This document shows positions 1 through 4,875 of a stretch of 20,363 nucleotides of DNA, in pieces. Positions within the stretch are counted from its first letter, which is position 1. Each line of letters opens with the position of its first letter. The notes under the pieces were generated by a model that saw only the letters and a program-made list of their open reading frames with translations, had not been told where the DNA came from and made no database searches. The DNA lies in IMG/VR virus record IMGVR_UViG_3300013125_000059, positions 1-20,363 of that record. One strand, given 5' to 3'. The position numbers were made by a program, and so were the translations under genes. This DNA comes from a virus.

Positions 1-81
1 TTCTGCCTTTGAATAATTTTCTACACTATCTGCTCTAACGTATTCAACGTCATCAATTTTTATTGTTGATGGTTGTTTCAT
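1..81 (-). CDS. N-terminus of a small phage protein, cut by the window edge
   Basis: An open frame begins with ATG at 81-79 on the minus strand and stays open to position 1, giving 27 residues that start MKQPSTIKIDDVEYVRADSV. A clear SD (AAAGGA) lies about 6 nt upstream, which fixes the start. The opening pattern (a short I-D-x-V-E-Y-V-R segment) is common in small accessory proteins of phages, but I cannot assign a function. It is the last visible gene of the minus-strand left arm and is separated from the acidic protein upstream by a 90-bp gap holding two hairpins. The C-terminus is outside the window. Confidence 0.65.
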   Translation of the reverse strand, partial: MKQPSTIKIDDVEYVRADSVENYSKAE

Positions 82-171
82 ATAAGTCCTTTCATAAAAT
101 TTAGTAGTGGGGAGTATTGGATATACCTTTACTCCCCTATGTAGGCTTTTCAGCCGTTGTTAATCGTAACT
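82..171 (-). other. Intergenic hairpins between two left-arm genes
   Basis: This gap has a perfect 8-bp inverted repeat, GGGGAGTA at 109-116 and TACTCCCC at 130-137, with a 13-nt loop. A second small hairpin (GGCT/AGCC, 144-155) lies beside it. On the minus strand the large stem is followed by ACTACTAAATTTTATG, a weak U-run, so it could be a leaky terminator, an attenuator or an mRNA-stabilising stem before the gene at 81. No promoter is obvious. Confidence 0.45.
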
Positions 172-345
172 TTAATATTCCTCTGCATCCGGAAACTCAT
201 CCCTTTGTTTCCACTTCCAGTCTTCGTATTGTTCTTTGGTTACTCCATCATCGTCGTTGTCGTCGTCTTCTTCGTCTTCCGTACCCTCTTCTTCTTCAGT
301 TTCTTCTTCATCTTCTGGGTTATGGGCTTTGCAATAATCACACAT
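172..345 (-). CDS. Small highly acidic protein with an N-terminal CxxC
   Basis: This 57-aa frame starts at ATG 345-343, preceded by GGGAG with 6 nt spacing, and ends TAA at 172-174. The protein opens M-C-D-Y-C (a CxxC pair). A run of about 25 residues follows that is nearly all Glu/Asp, and the tail is rich in aromatic and charged residues (DWKWKQRDEFPDAEEY). Such acidic small proteins can act as DNA mimics or bind basic host proteins, but nothing here proves that. The gene sits 10 bp after the stop of the membrane-protein gene upstream. The plus-strand frames over the same bases have no SD and look like antisense shadows of the GAA/GAC run. Confidence 0.7.
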   Translation of the reverse strand: MCDYCKAHNPEDEEETEEEEGTEDEEDDDNDDDGVTKEQYEDWKWKQRDEFPDAEEY

Positions 346-355
346 ATAAACTCCC

Positions 356-691
356 TTAGAATTTAGATATACAATTTGCCACAGAGTTATTTACCATGTC
401 GGAGTACTTGCTGCTTTCTGGATCCATACCAAAGACTATTATTTCTTCGGCACTGTAATGTTCCTCTAGATAGGCTAGTCCGCACTCGCAGAAGGATATG
501 CTACCACCATTTTCAGTACACCCCTCTATAAACCCTTGTTTAAACTCGGGGGACATGGCGGTCTTCGTTCCCTTTATGGCGTATTCGTTTATACTCCAAC
601 CTAAAATTACTAAACTCACTAAGACTACTACTACCTTTAAGGTAGTGGATATTGTCCTAATGTTTTTTCTTATAAAGTTTTTCTTCTTCAT
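356..691 (-). CDS. Single-pass membrane protein with conserved-looking cysteines
   Basis: 111 aa. A basic N-terminus (KKK..RK) is followed by one hydrophobic helix at about residues 18-34, then a soluble domain of about 75 residues with Cys58, Cys68, Cys70 and Cys107. The N-in/C-out topology predicted from the charges would place the Cys domain outside the cytoplasm, where disulfides could form. The pattern GFIEGC...SFCECGL..LEEHYSAEEI resembles small exported bacterial proteins of unknown function carrying a C-x-C motif; I do not recognise a named family. An SD (AAAGGGA) lies upstream. It could be a superinfection-exclusion or envelope protein, but that is inference from topology only. Confidence 0.75.
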   Translation of the reverse strand: MKKKNFIRKNIRTISTTLKVVVVLVSLVILGWSINEYAIKGTKTAMSPEFKQGFIEGCTENGGSISFCECGLAYLEEHYSAEEIIVFGMDPESSKYSDMVNNSVANCISKF

Positions 692-729
692 AAAAATTCC
701 CTTTCTAACTATATACCGAGGGAAGCCTT

Positions 730-1089
730 CTATTGTCCAGCCTGTACGGCCTTATTTTGTAGAGACTTTAAAATTTCTACTAACTTATCTACCCTCGTCT
801 CTAAGGTTACTAGTCTGGCTTCGATCAGATCAGTACTCTTTGGAAGGGAGAAATTATTATATTCACCATTCTTTTCGAACATTAAGGTTACTTCGGTTCC
901 GGTACCCCATGCTTTTATTTCGTCTATGTCTTTTTTGTTCCATTCATTATCACAATACATGGAGGCCTTTTGGTCATCCCCGTAATTAATTTGTACCATG
1001 GTATAAGACCTACCCTTCTTACTTACTAAGGGGTTACCATTCTTATCTACGGTGTTTATATAAGATGCGTTTAACTTAACTTTTTCCAT
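730..1089 (-). CDS. Putative ssDNA-binding (OB-fold-like) protein with C-terminal coiled coil
   Basis: 119 aa. Residues 1-85 are predicted mostly beta, with alternating hydrophobic strands (VKLNASYI, YTMVQINYG, TEVTLMFEKNGEYNNFSLP) and short turns, as in phage OB-fold single-strand-binding proteins. Residues about 88-112 form an amphipathic helix (ARLVTLETRVDKLVEILKSL) that could drive oligomerisation. It starts at ATG 1089 after a good SD (AAAGGA), 8 bp after the stop of the nuclease gene, so the two are co-transcribed. A neighbouring PD-(D/E)XK nuclease makes a recombination/repair pairing plausible. The OB-fold call rests on pattern, not on a named motif. Confidence 0.55.
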   Translation of the reverse strand: MEKVKLNASYINTVDKNGNPLVSKKGRSYTMVQINYGDDQKASMYCDNEWNKKDIDEIKAWGTGTEVTLMFEKNGEYNNFSLPKSTDLIEARLVTLETRVDKLVEILKSLQNKAVQAGQ

Positions 1090-1097
1090 AGTTTCCT

Positions 1098-1796
1098 TTA
1101 AATAAATTTATATCCTAACTTTTCTAATCTCTCACTGTTTAATCCTGTATATAGAATCTTGGCTGCTAAGAAAGCACCGAGTTTATCTGGATGAGTCTCA
1201 AACTTATAAGACCCATCTTCTTGTAATAAAAGAGCAGATGTTCCTTCTACGTTTATACCTCCCTCTAACAGGGCCTGTCTGTAGGCAGACGTTTGTAGTT
1301 TTACTTCCGGGTATAAGTCTTTACCAGTCTTTACGTCTACTATCATAAGTTTCCCATTTACCTTGGCTAACATATCTAATGTCCCGGCATACCCATACTT
1401 CTTACTTATTACAGTCTTCTCGTTTTCCACTATCTCTACGTTGTGATGACTTACCCAATCTCTAAAAGACCTTGCGTAGCCTTGAAAAGGACCCTCTATA
1501 CCAGCAATACTTCCCATATTCTTCCATCCTTCCACTATAGAATGCACTGTGGTACCCCTGTTTTTAGCTTTCTTGTTGGTTTGATAAGGAGCTGATAGAG
1601 ATTCTTTTCTGTCTGGTAGTTGATTTCCTTTAGCCAGTTCTGAAGCAATAAAGTCGTATACTTCTCCACCGAACCAACGGGTTAAAGCGGATGACTTGTC
1701 TATCACAGATAAGATGGTAGTAACGGATAAATAGATCTCATTATTAATGGTGTATGCTCCTGATATTCTTTTTGTTCTTAAATCTTTTTCATTCAT
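1098..1796 (-). CDS. PD-(D/E)XK nuclease of the RecB/Cas4-like exonuclease group
   Basis: 232 aa. The core motifs are in order: RGTTVHSIVE (about 80-89, the R-G-x-x-x-H helix seen in RecB-type nucleases), AGTLDML (Asp141), MIVDVKTGK (Asp154 and Lys156, the D-x-K of the active site) and LQTSAYRQAL (Gln168/Tyr172, the QxxxY motif). These place it with RecB-like phage exonucleases that resect DNA ends for recombination or genome processing. There is no FeS Cys cluster, so it is not a typical Cas4. The next gene is the OB-like protein, a typical exonuclease/ssDNA-binding partner arrangement. A TTGACA promoter ends only a few bases before the start codon, so the message would have almost no leader. 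Confidence 0.85.
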   Translation of the reverse strand: MNEKDLRTKRISGAYTINNEIYLSVTTILSVIDKSSALTRWFGGEVYDFIASELAKGNQLPDRKESLSAPYQTNKKAKNRGTTVHSIVEGWKNMGSIAGIEGPFQGYARSFRDWVSHHNVEIVENEKTVISKKYGYAGTLDMLAKVNGKLMIVDVKTGKDLYPEVKLQTSAYRQALLEGGINVEGTSALLLQEDGSYKFETHPDKLGAFLAAKILYTGLNSERLEKLGYKFI

Positions 1797-1808
1797 AGTA
1801 CTTTCTAT

Positions 1809-1838
1809 ATAGTATCATCAACTATCAACACTTGTCAA
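1809..1838 (-). promoter_or_regulatory. Sigma70-type promoter for the nuclease operon
   Basis: Minus strand: TTGACA at 1838-1833, an 18-bp spacer, then TACTAT at 1814-1809. The predicted start near 1802 lies only about 6 nt before the ATG at 1796, so the transcript would be nearly leaderless. The -35 box sits inside the last codons of the upstream zinc-ribbon gene. The spacer nearly matches that of the promoter at 3065-3093. Confidence 0.6.
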
Positions 1839-2106
1839 TACCCTTAAACCACCCGAGACCGTTTTTCTTGCTATAGAGCTTGGAACACTCGTTACTACAG
1901 AACTCTTGGTCTATCTTCCTCTTGTAATCTTCCTTACCGCAGTTTTTGCAAATAATCTTATAAAATGAAACGAAGGTCTTCTTATTCTCGTCCCATACTC
2001 TTTTTTGTGCGGTTTTCTTATAGCACTTAAAACATTTACCTTGTTTGTAAGCTACGATATTTATTTCTTCTATTGGTTGGTGGCAAATTATGCAGATATC
2101 TTCCAT
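1825..2106 (-). CDS. Double zinc-ribbon small protein
   Basis: 93 aa with four Cys pairs: CIIC (5-8), CFKC (25-28), CKNC (53-56) and C-x3-C (70-74). This makes two four-Cys zinc-binding ribbons joined by a basic linker. Lys-rich composition suggests nucleic-acid binding. Similar treble-clef or ribbon proteins are common as small phage accessory genes; no specific activity can be assigned, and no HNH residues are visible between the ribbons. The SD (GGAG) lies 7 nt before ATG 2106. Its 3' end carries the -35 box of the nuclease promoter. Confidence 0.75.
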   Translation of the reverse strand: MEDICIICHQPIEEINIVAYKQGKCFKCYKKTAQKRVWDENKKTFVSFYKIICKNCGKEDYKRKIDQEFCSNECSKLYSKKNGLGWFKGIDKC

Positions 2107-2206
2107 TATGACTCCATTAAAAAGGACGCGCAGTCCCCAGATGTAATATCACCCGAGGACTCGTTTGTCTCCTATAAACTCCCCGAAGGGAAAATAAATA
2201 GCTAAG
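2107..2206 (-). terminator. Hairpin cluster, possible weak terminator of the lysis operon
   Basis: Reading the minus strand from 2206, there is first a C(UUCG)G-type tetraloop stem (CCC-TTCG-GGG) flanked by partial CTAT/ATAG pairing. Next comes AGTCC...GGACT enclosing GAT-ATTAC-ATC. Last is GGAC-TGCGC-GTCC followed by five T. The last stem plus T-run is a plausible weak intrinsic terminator just before the zinc-ribbon gene. The whole segment could also be a structured 5' leader. No coding frame with an SD lies here. Confidence 0.4.
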
Positions 2207-2317
2207 TTAAAGTACTAATCCTAAAATCTTCAACACTTTCCAAACGGTTTTGATGTCGTACTTGGAATCAAATAGTAACGCTTCTATTTTCTTTACTTGT
2301 TCTTTGGTTATCTTCAT
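2207..2317 (-). CDS. 36-aa protein coupled to the lytic transglycosylase
   Basis: The start codon overlaps the transglycosylase stop codon by one base (TAATG at 2319-2315). An SD (GGAG) lies in the end of that gene, so the two are translationally coupled. The product is 36 aa: a charged amphipathic N-half (MKITKEQVKKIEALLFDSKYD) and a more hydrophobic end (VWKVLKILGLVL). It could be a lysis accessory peptide, but the hydrophobic stretch is short for a membrane-spanning helix, and no holin or spanin family is recognisable. The coupling is visible in the sequence; the lysis role is inferred from position. Confidence 0.6.
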   Translation of the reverse strand: MKITKEQVKKIEALLFDSKYDIKTVWKVLKILGLVL

Positions 2318-2886
2318 TATAGTTTCTCCATATAAGAATTATTTAAGTACGCTACCCAAGGAGTCCACCCTTGCTCTTTCCAGATAGAATAAGCACAGTC
2401 TACGTTTTTATACATATCGGACACCTCTTTTAAAGTACAACCTTCTTTGTTGAAGTGGATACTGTTGATTTGATATATACCCACGTCTATAGTTCCATTG
2501 GTATTGATATTTATTGCATTCTCCCTTAATCCAGACTCAGCTTTAGCAATAGCTAGTGCTATCTTACAGTCTAGATCCCCAAACTTCTTACAAATATATT
2601 TTTCTATATCTGTTTCCAGTTCGATGTTAGAGGCCTCCACTATTACAGGGCTTATTACTACTTCCGGTTCGATCTTTTCTACCACCACCAGAGGCTTAAA
2701 TTTGACTTCTACGGGGTTTTGAGTAAGAACACGGTGTGTATTACCCCAATTAACTAATTGTTGCATACCATACAAGGTAGCAAGCACTACTGCTAGAATT
2801 ACAGATAGCAGCACAGTACCAACAAAAGGTACTTTGTAGTAGTCTATTCTTTCCATTACTTTTAGATCTTTGGCAGTTTCCTTCAT
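2317..2886 (-). CDS. Membrane-anchored lytic transglycosylase (lysozyme-like)
   Basis: 189 aa. A hydrophobic segment at about residues 19-41 acts as an N-terminal signal anchor. A Pro/Val/Glu-rich linker (about 57-90) follows, then a lysozyme-like SLT domain (about 93-183). The catalytic Glu117 lies in IAKAESGLRENAIN, and the family's G-[LIV]-x-Q-[IV] motif appears as GIYQI (136-140), followed by a WTPW-type C-terminal helix region. Cys99, 107, 150 and 164 may form disulfides, consistent with a periplasmic or external domain. It would cleave peptidoglycan, either as the endolysin (signal-anchor type) or for DNA entry. The SD GAGGAAG precedes ATG 2886. It is flanked by a zinc ribbon upstream and the coupled 36-aa gene downstream. 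Confidence 0.85.
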   Translation of the reverse strand: MKETAKDLKVMERIDYYKVPFVGTVLLSVILAVVLATLYGMQQLVNWGNTHRVLTQNPVEVKFKPLVVVEKIEPEVVISPVIVEASNIELETDIEKYICKKFGDLDCKIALAIAKAESGLRENAININTNGTIDVGIYQINSIHFNKEGCTLKEVSDMYKNVDCAYSIWKEQGWTPWVAYLNNSYMEKL

Positions 2887-2887
2887 T

Positions 2888-3034
2888 TTATAAACTTCCT
2901 CTTACATGATCGCAACTTATACATTCATTACAACTTAGTAAGAAACAAACTTCCTCGGATGTCTTAACTTTTCTTCCGCAACCCTTACAGAAGTGTTCTA
3001 TAAGCATCCAAAAAGGGAATCTTGATATATTCAT
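2888..3034 (-). CDS. 48-aa cysteine-rich zinc-ribbon protein
   Basis: A short frame from ATG 3034, after a good SD (AAAGGA, 7 nt spacing), to TAA at 2890-2888. The 48 residues include CKGC (16-19), then Cys30, Cys35, Cys38 and Cys41 (C-x4-C-x2-C-x2-C), enough for one or two metal sites. It is the first gene behind the minus-strand promoter at 3065-3093 and lies 1 bp before the start of the transglycosylase gene. Function is unknown; small promoter-proximal Cys-rich proteins in phages often act on host transcription or nucleases, which is only a possibility here. Confidence 0.7.
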   Translation of the reverse strand: MNISRFPFWMLIEHFCKGCGRKVKTSEEVCFLLSCNECISCDHVRGSL

Positions 3035-3064
3035 AGCAAGTCCTTTCAATTATGTACTACACCA

Positions 3065-3093
3065 AACATACACCATCTATCACCAAGTGTCAA
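3065..3093 (-). promoter_or_regulatory. Leftward sigma70-type promoter of the divergent switch
   Basis: Minus strand: consensus TTGACA at 3093-3088, 17-bp spacer, TATGTT at 3070-3065. The predicted start near 3058 gives a leader of about 24 nt with a strong SD before ATG 3034. The -35 box is only 6 bp from the -35 box of the rightward promoter, so the two polymerases or a bound regulator would interfere with each other. Confidence 0.7.
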
Positions 3094-3118
3094 TACCTAT
3101 TTACAACACGCAGTATTG
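3091..3118. promoter_or_regulatory. Candidate operator between divergent promoters
   Basis: A perfect 6-bp inverted repeat, CAATAC (3091-3096) and GTATTG (3113-3118), brackets the rightward -35 box and overlaps the leftward -35 box. This is a natural place for the neighbouring HTH protein to bind. The same GGTATTGACA block recurs at the nuclease promoter. Confidence 0.4.
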
Positions 3119-3128
3119 GTGGTAGTAT
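3100..3128 (+). promoter_or_regulatory. Rightward promoter of the HTH-sigma operon, leaderless geometry
   Basis: TTTACA (3100-3105), 17-bp spacer, TAGTAT (3123-3128) with an extended TGG before the -10. Exactly 6 nt separate the -10 from ATG 3135, so the predicted first base of the RNA is the A of the start codon. No convincing SD is present. Confidence 0.6.
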
Positions 3129-3134
3129 TACGAC

Positions 3135-3305
3135 ATGGACAAAGAACGACTTTATACAATACAAGAAGTTGCCGAAATCCTAAGATTCCATCCCCAGACC
3201 ATATACAAATTAGTACGATCTGGAGAATTGAAAGCCACTCGCTTCCGAAAGGAATGGAGGATAGTAGGCAAGGATTTGGTGGCTTATTTGGGAGATAAAG
3301 GATAA
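3135..3305 (+). CDS. Excisionase-family (HTH_17/MerR-like) DNA-binding protein
   Basis: 56 aa from ATG 3135 to TAA 3305. It matches the small excisionase/HTH_17 domain closely: [20 protein letters not shown] (first helices and HTH), [19 protein letters not shown] (the wing), then DLVAYL. The domain fills the whole protein. It is likely a transcription regulator or excisionase that binds the divergent promoter region just upstream. Its stop overlaps the sigma-factor start (TAATG), so the two are made together. The longer overlapping frame at 3116-3298 is a shadow with no domain resemblance. Confidence 0.85.
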   Translation: MDKERLYTIQEVAEILRFHPQTIYKLVRSGELKATRFRKEWRIVGKDLVAYLGDKG

Positions 3306-4117
3306 TGACTTCTACTTCTCTGGGTATTTACTTAAACTCTATAGGAAACATAGACCTGCTCAGCCCGAAAGAAGAAGTAGAACTGGCAAAGAAAATAGAA
3401 CAAGGGGATACAAAAGCCCGAGATAAGTTAGCAGAGGCTAATCTTAGGTTAGTAGTATCCACAGCTAAGAATTACCTCGGAAGAGGTTTATCCTTTATGG
3501 AACTTATTCAAGAAGGAAACGTAGGACTTATTACCGCCGCCGAAAAATTTGATTGGAGACGGGGGTTTAAGTTCTCCACTTATGCGATGTGGTGGATTAA
3601 ACAAGCAATGACTAGAGCCATAGCAGATCAAGCTAGAACCATCCGATTACCAGTACATATAAACGAACGGGCTACGAAATTTAAGAGAGCACGAGATGAA
3701 CTTGCACAAGACTTGGACAGAGATCCAACTGATAAAGAGATATCCGACAGGTTGGGAGTTAAAGAGGATCGTGTGACTGATTTACAAAAGGTACTACAAA
3801 AGACACTTTCATTGGATATGATGATTAACGATGAGGAAGATACTACCTTTATAGACTTTGTGGACGATTCTTGTGAAGAGATAGTAAGTTCTGTTAATAG
3901 GGAATTCATCGTGAGATTTATTAACCAAGCTTTAGAAACACTACCCGAGAGAGAAAAAGAGATCATTAAAAGAAGATTCTCTATAGGAACAATAGATCAA
4001 AAGACCCTAGAAGACGTAGGGTCGGATTTCGGGATTACGAGAGAACGGGCTAGACAGCTAGAGAAACAAGCTCTAGATAAGTTGGCCAAATTTGATTTCC
4101 TTTCTTCCCTCCTTTAA
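3305..4117 (+). CDS. RpoD-like RNA polymerase sigma factor
   Basis: 270 aa. Region 1.2 (about 5-35), region 2 with [26 protein letters not shown] split across 47-72, and region 2.3-2.4 [20 protein letters not shown] (87-106). The Gln and Thr that read the -10 box in RpoD are kept (Q100, T103). Region 3 runs about 118-165, and region 4 has the -35-reading helix TRERARQLE (245-253). The acidic segment 174-192 is reminiscent of region 3.2. Region 1.1 is absent, and the protein is much shorter than a bacterial housekeeping sigma. Translation is coupled to the HTH gene. It probably redirects host RNA polymerase to phage promoters, perhaps the late set described below. Confidence 0.93.
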   Translation: MTSTSLGIYLNSIGNIDLLSPKEEVELAKKIEQGDTKARDKLAEANLRLVVSTAKNYLGRGLSFMELIQEGNVGLITAAEKFDWRRGFKFSTYAMWWIKQAMTRAIADQARTIRLPVHINERATKFKRARDELAQDLDRDPTDKEISDRLGVKEDRVTDLQKVLQKTLSLDMMINDEEDTTFIDFVDDSCEEIVSSVNREFIVRFINQALETLPEREKEIIKRRFSIGTIDQKTLEDVGSDFGITRERARQLEKQALDKLAKFDFLSSLL

Positions 4118-4279
4118 TGCATCTCCATAACAATTGAATATATCTACCGCCTCCTGTGTAGTGATTGCTATATACTTCTCAGCATATTGACTTATAAGCT
4201 TAGATTTCTGTTCTTTAGTGTACTTATTACTAAACATCACCATCTTGATTTTCTTTCTGTCTATTTCTCTTTGGTCCAT
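4073..4279 (-). CDS. Small charged protein converging on the sigma gene
   Basis: 68 aa from ATG 4279, with a very strong SD (GGAGGAG, 4-5 nt spacing), to TAG at 4075-4073. An in-frame ATG 12 nt upstream is less likely because it would sit inside the SD. The protein is Lys/Glu-rich and helical ([31 protein letters not shown]). No family is recognised. Its last 45 bases overlap the 3' end of the sigma gene in antisense. The convergent arrangement could let each transcript dampen the other. Confidence 0.65.
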   Translation of the reverse strand: MDQREIDRKKIKMVMFSNKYTKEQKSKLISQYAEKYIAITTQEAVDIFNCYGDALKEGRKEIKFGQLI

Positions 4280-4360
4280 ATACTCCTCCAATCAAATACA
4301 AGTCTGAAACAGGACAAGCTCTATCTATTTCCTGGGGAACAAGTAGTTATATAGTGGGTA
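4280..4360. other. Upstream region of the 68-aa gene
   Basis: AT-rich spacer. On the minus strand TATATA near 4348 could serve as a -10, but no good -35 lies at the right distance. Apart from the SD of the 68-aa gene I see nothing else here. Confidence 0.3.
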
Positions 4361-4362
4361 AT

Positions 4363-4387
4363 GAGTGTACTCGTAGTTAGTACACTC
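4363..4387. repeat. 9-bp perfect inverted repeat (GAGTGTACT / AGTACACTC)
   Basis: Arms at 4363-4371 and 4379-4387 with a 7-nt loop CGTAGTT. GGG (4356-4358) can further pair with CCC (4388-4390) across a 4-nt bulge. There is no T-run on either strand, so it is not an intrinsic terminator. An operator, an origin element or an RNA stem are all possible. Confidence 0.6.
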
Positions 4388-4410
4388 CCCTAAATCCCCC
4401 TCCCCGACCC
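4387..4410 (-). other. G-quadruplex motif
   Basis: On the minus strand the tracts GGG, GGGG, GGGGG and GGGG are separated by loops TC, A and ATTTA, a canonical G4 pattern. It stands out in an AT-rich genome. It abuts the 9-bp inverted repeat in the noncoding control region. Confidence 0.65.
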
Positions 4411-4472
4411 GATTACGTTTGGTAGGCACTTACGGAATGTATACAAAATGCACTATTAGCCGATACTGTACC

Positions 4473-4484
4473 ACCTTTAAAGGT
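4473..4484. repeat. 12-bp perfect palindrome ACCTTTAAAGGT
   Basis: Perfect dyad in the noncoding region, suited to a homodimeric DNA-binding protein. No second copy was noticed in the window. Confidence 0.35.
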
Positions 4485-4532
4485 TATCATATCCAATAGA
4501 TTAAGAATTGCGTCTTAAAACGATAAGTAATT

Positions 4533-4560
4533 TTGGCTTTTTAAAGTTCCCCAGTATAAA
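4533..4560 (+). promoter_or_regulatory. Possible rightward promoter in the control region
   Basis: TTGGCT (4533-4538), 16-bp spacer, TATAAA (4555-4560). Transcription would start near 4567 and run through the hairpins at 4561-4639, against the minus-strand RNA. The boxes are moderate matches only. Confidence 0.3.
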
Positions 4561-4639
4561 AGGTCACTCTTGTAGAACACGTTACGCCTGTTCTATGGTT
4601 CGTGACTTACCGTCTTGTCCACGGTTTCTTAATAGAAAC
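4561..4639. other. Cluster of perfect stem-loops
   Basis: Three stems in series. The first is GTCAC/GTGAC (4563-4567, 4602-4606) enclosing TAGAACA/TGTTCTA (4573-4579, 4589-4595). The second is ACCGT/ACGGT (4609-4613, 4621-4625). The third is GTTTCT/AGAAAC (4624-4629, 4634-4639). All pairs are Watson-Crick, so the sequence does not say which strand is transcribed. The 108-codon frame at 4508-4834 over this region is not believable as a protein. Confidence 0.45.
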
Positions 4640-4668
4640 AAAAAAAGACACCTCTATTACGAGATGTC
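4640..4668 (-). terminator. Intrinsic terminator of the minus-strand RNA
   Basis: Minus strand: GACATCTC, loop GTAATA, GAGGTGTC, then seven T. The stem is 8 bp with one G-U pair, which would be an A-C mismatch on the other strand. This supports minus-strand use. Confidence 0.75.
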
Positions 4669-4838
4669 CTTGTTTGAAACTATTGAGTTGGTTAAACCTT
4701 GGCAGGTTATTTGCATTAAAAATACCCTTTACTGTGATGTCGGTGTGAAGAGTATTTGCATAGTCCAACACCACAATAAAAGGTACTTGAACCTCTTCAC
4801 TTTTAGCGTATGCGTCGCTGTATTAATTTGTTAATCTA
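4640..4838 (-). ncRNA. Candidate structured phage RNA with an H-type pseudoknot (about 200 nt)
   Basis: The unit runs from a promoter (4839-4874) to an intrinsic terminator (4640-4668) on the minus strand and has no SD-led frame. Near the 5' end is a hairpin AGCG/CGCT. Then GTGAAGAG (4800-4793) pairs perfectly with CTCTTCAC (4752-4745). GTGGTGTTGG (4774-4765) pairs over 10 bp with CCGACATCAC (4743-4734). The two stems interleave (a-b-a'-b') with one base between a' and b', which is an H-type pseudoknot. Two G-U pairs in stem b and one in the terminator would be A-C mismatches on the plus strand, so the structure is strand-specific. It does not fit tRNA or tmRNA layouts. Function is unknown; a regulatory, decoy or packaging RNA are options. 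Confidence 0.55.
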
Positions 4839-4874
4839 AATATACAACTAATAAACTTTATATGCAATATGCAA
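4839..4874 (-). promoter_or_regulatory. Promoter of the minus-strand RNA, with the TTTATTAGTTGTA element
   Basis: Minus strand: TTGCAT (4874-4869), 18-bp spacer, TAGTTG (4850-4845) inside TTTATTAGTTGTA, followed directly by TATATT (4844-4839). Either hexamer could serve as the -10, giving a start at about 4838 or 4832. The same 13-bp element precedes the portal gene and the gene at 9648. Confidence 0.55.
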
Positions 4875-4875
4875 A

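Noticed and set aside
117-366. Plus-strand frames rich in Phe/Leu over the left end
   Set aside because: They are antisense to the Glu/Asp codon run of the 57-aa acidic gene and have no ribosome-binding site.
3116-3298. 60-codon frame overlapping the HTH gene
   Set aside because: Shadow of the HTH_17 gene at 3135-3305, which has full domain similarity, a matching promoter and stop/start coupling to the sigma gene.
4363-4390. Intrinsic terminator for the sigma operon
   Set aside because: The hairpin has no T-run on either strand.
4783-4796. tRNA-like T-arm (GGTTCAA with short stem)
   Set aside because: No acceptor stem, anticodon arm or D-arm could be fitted around it; the bases belong to the pseudoknot RNA.
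4508-4834. 108-codon plus-strand frame in the control region
   Set aside because: No SD or leaderless promoter at its start, protein-like composition is poor, and it runs antisense through a terminator hairpin and a strand-specific pseudoknot that explain the sequence better.
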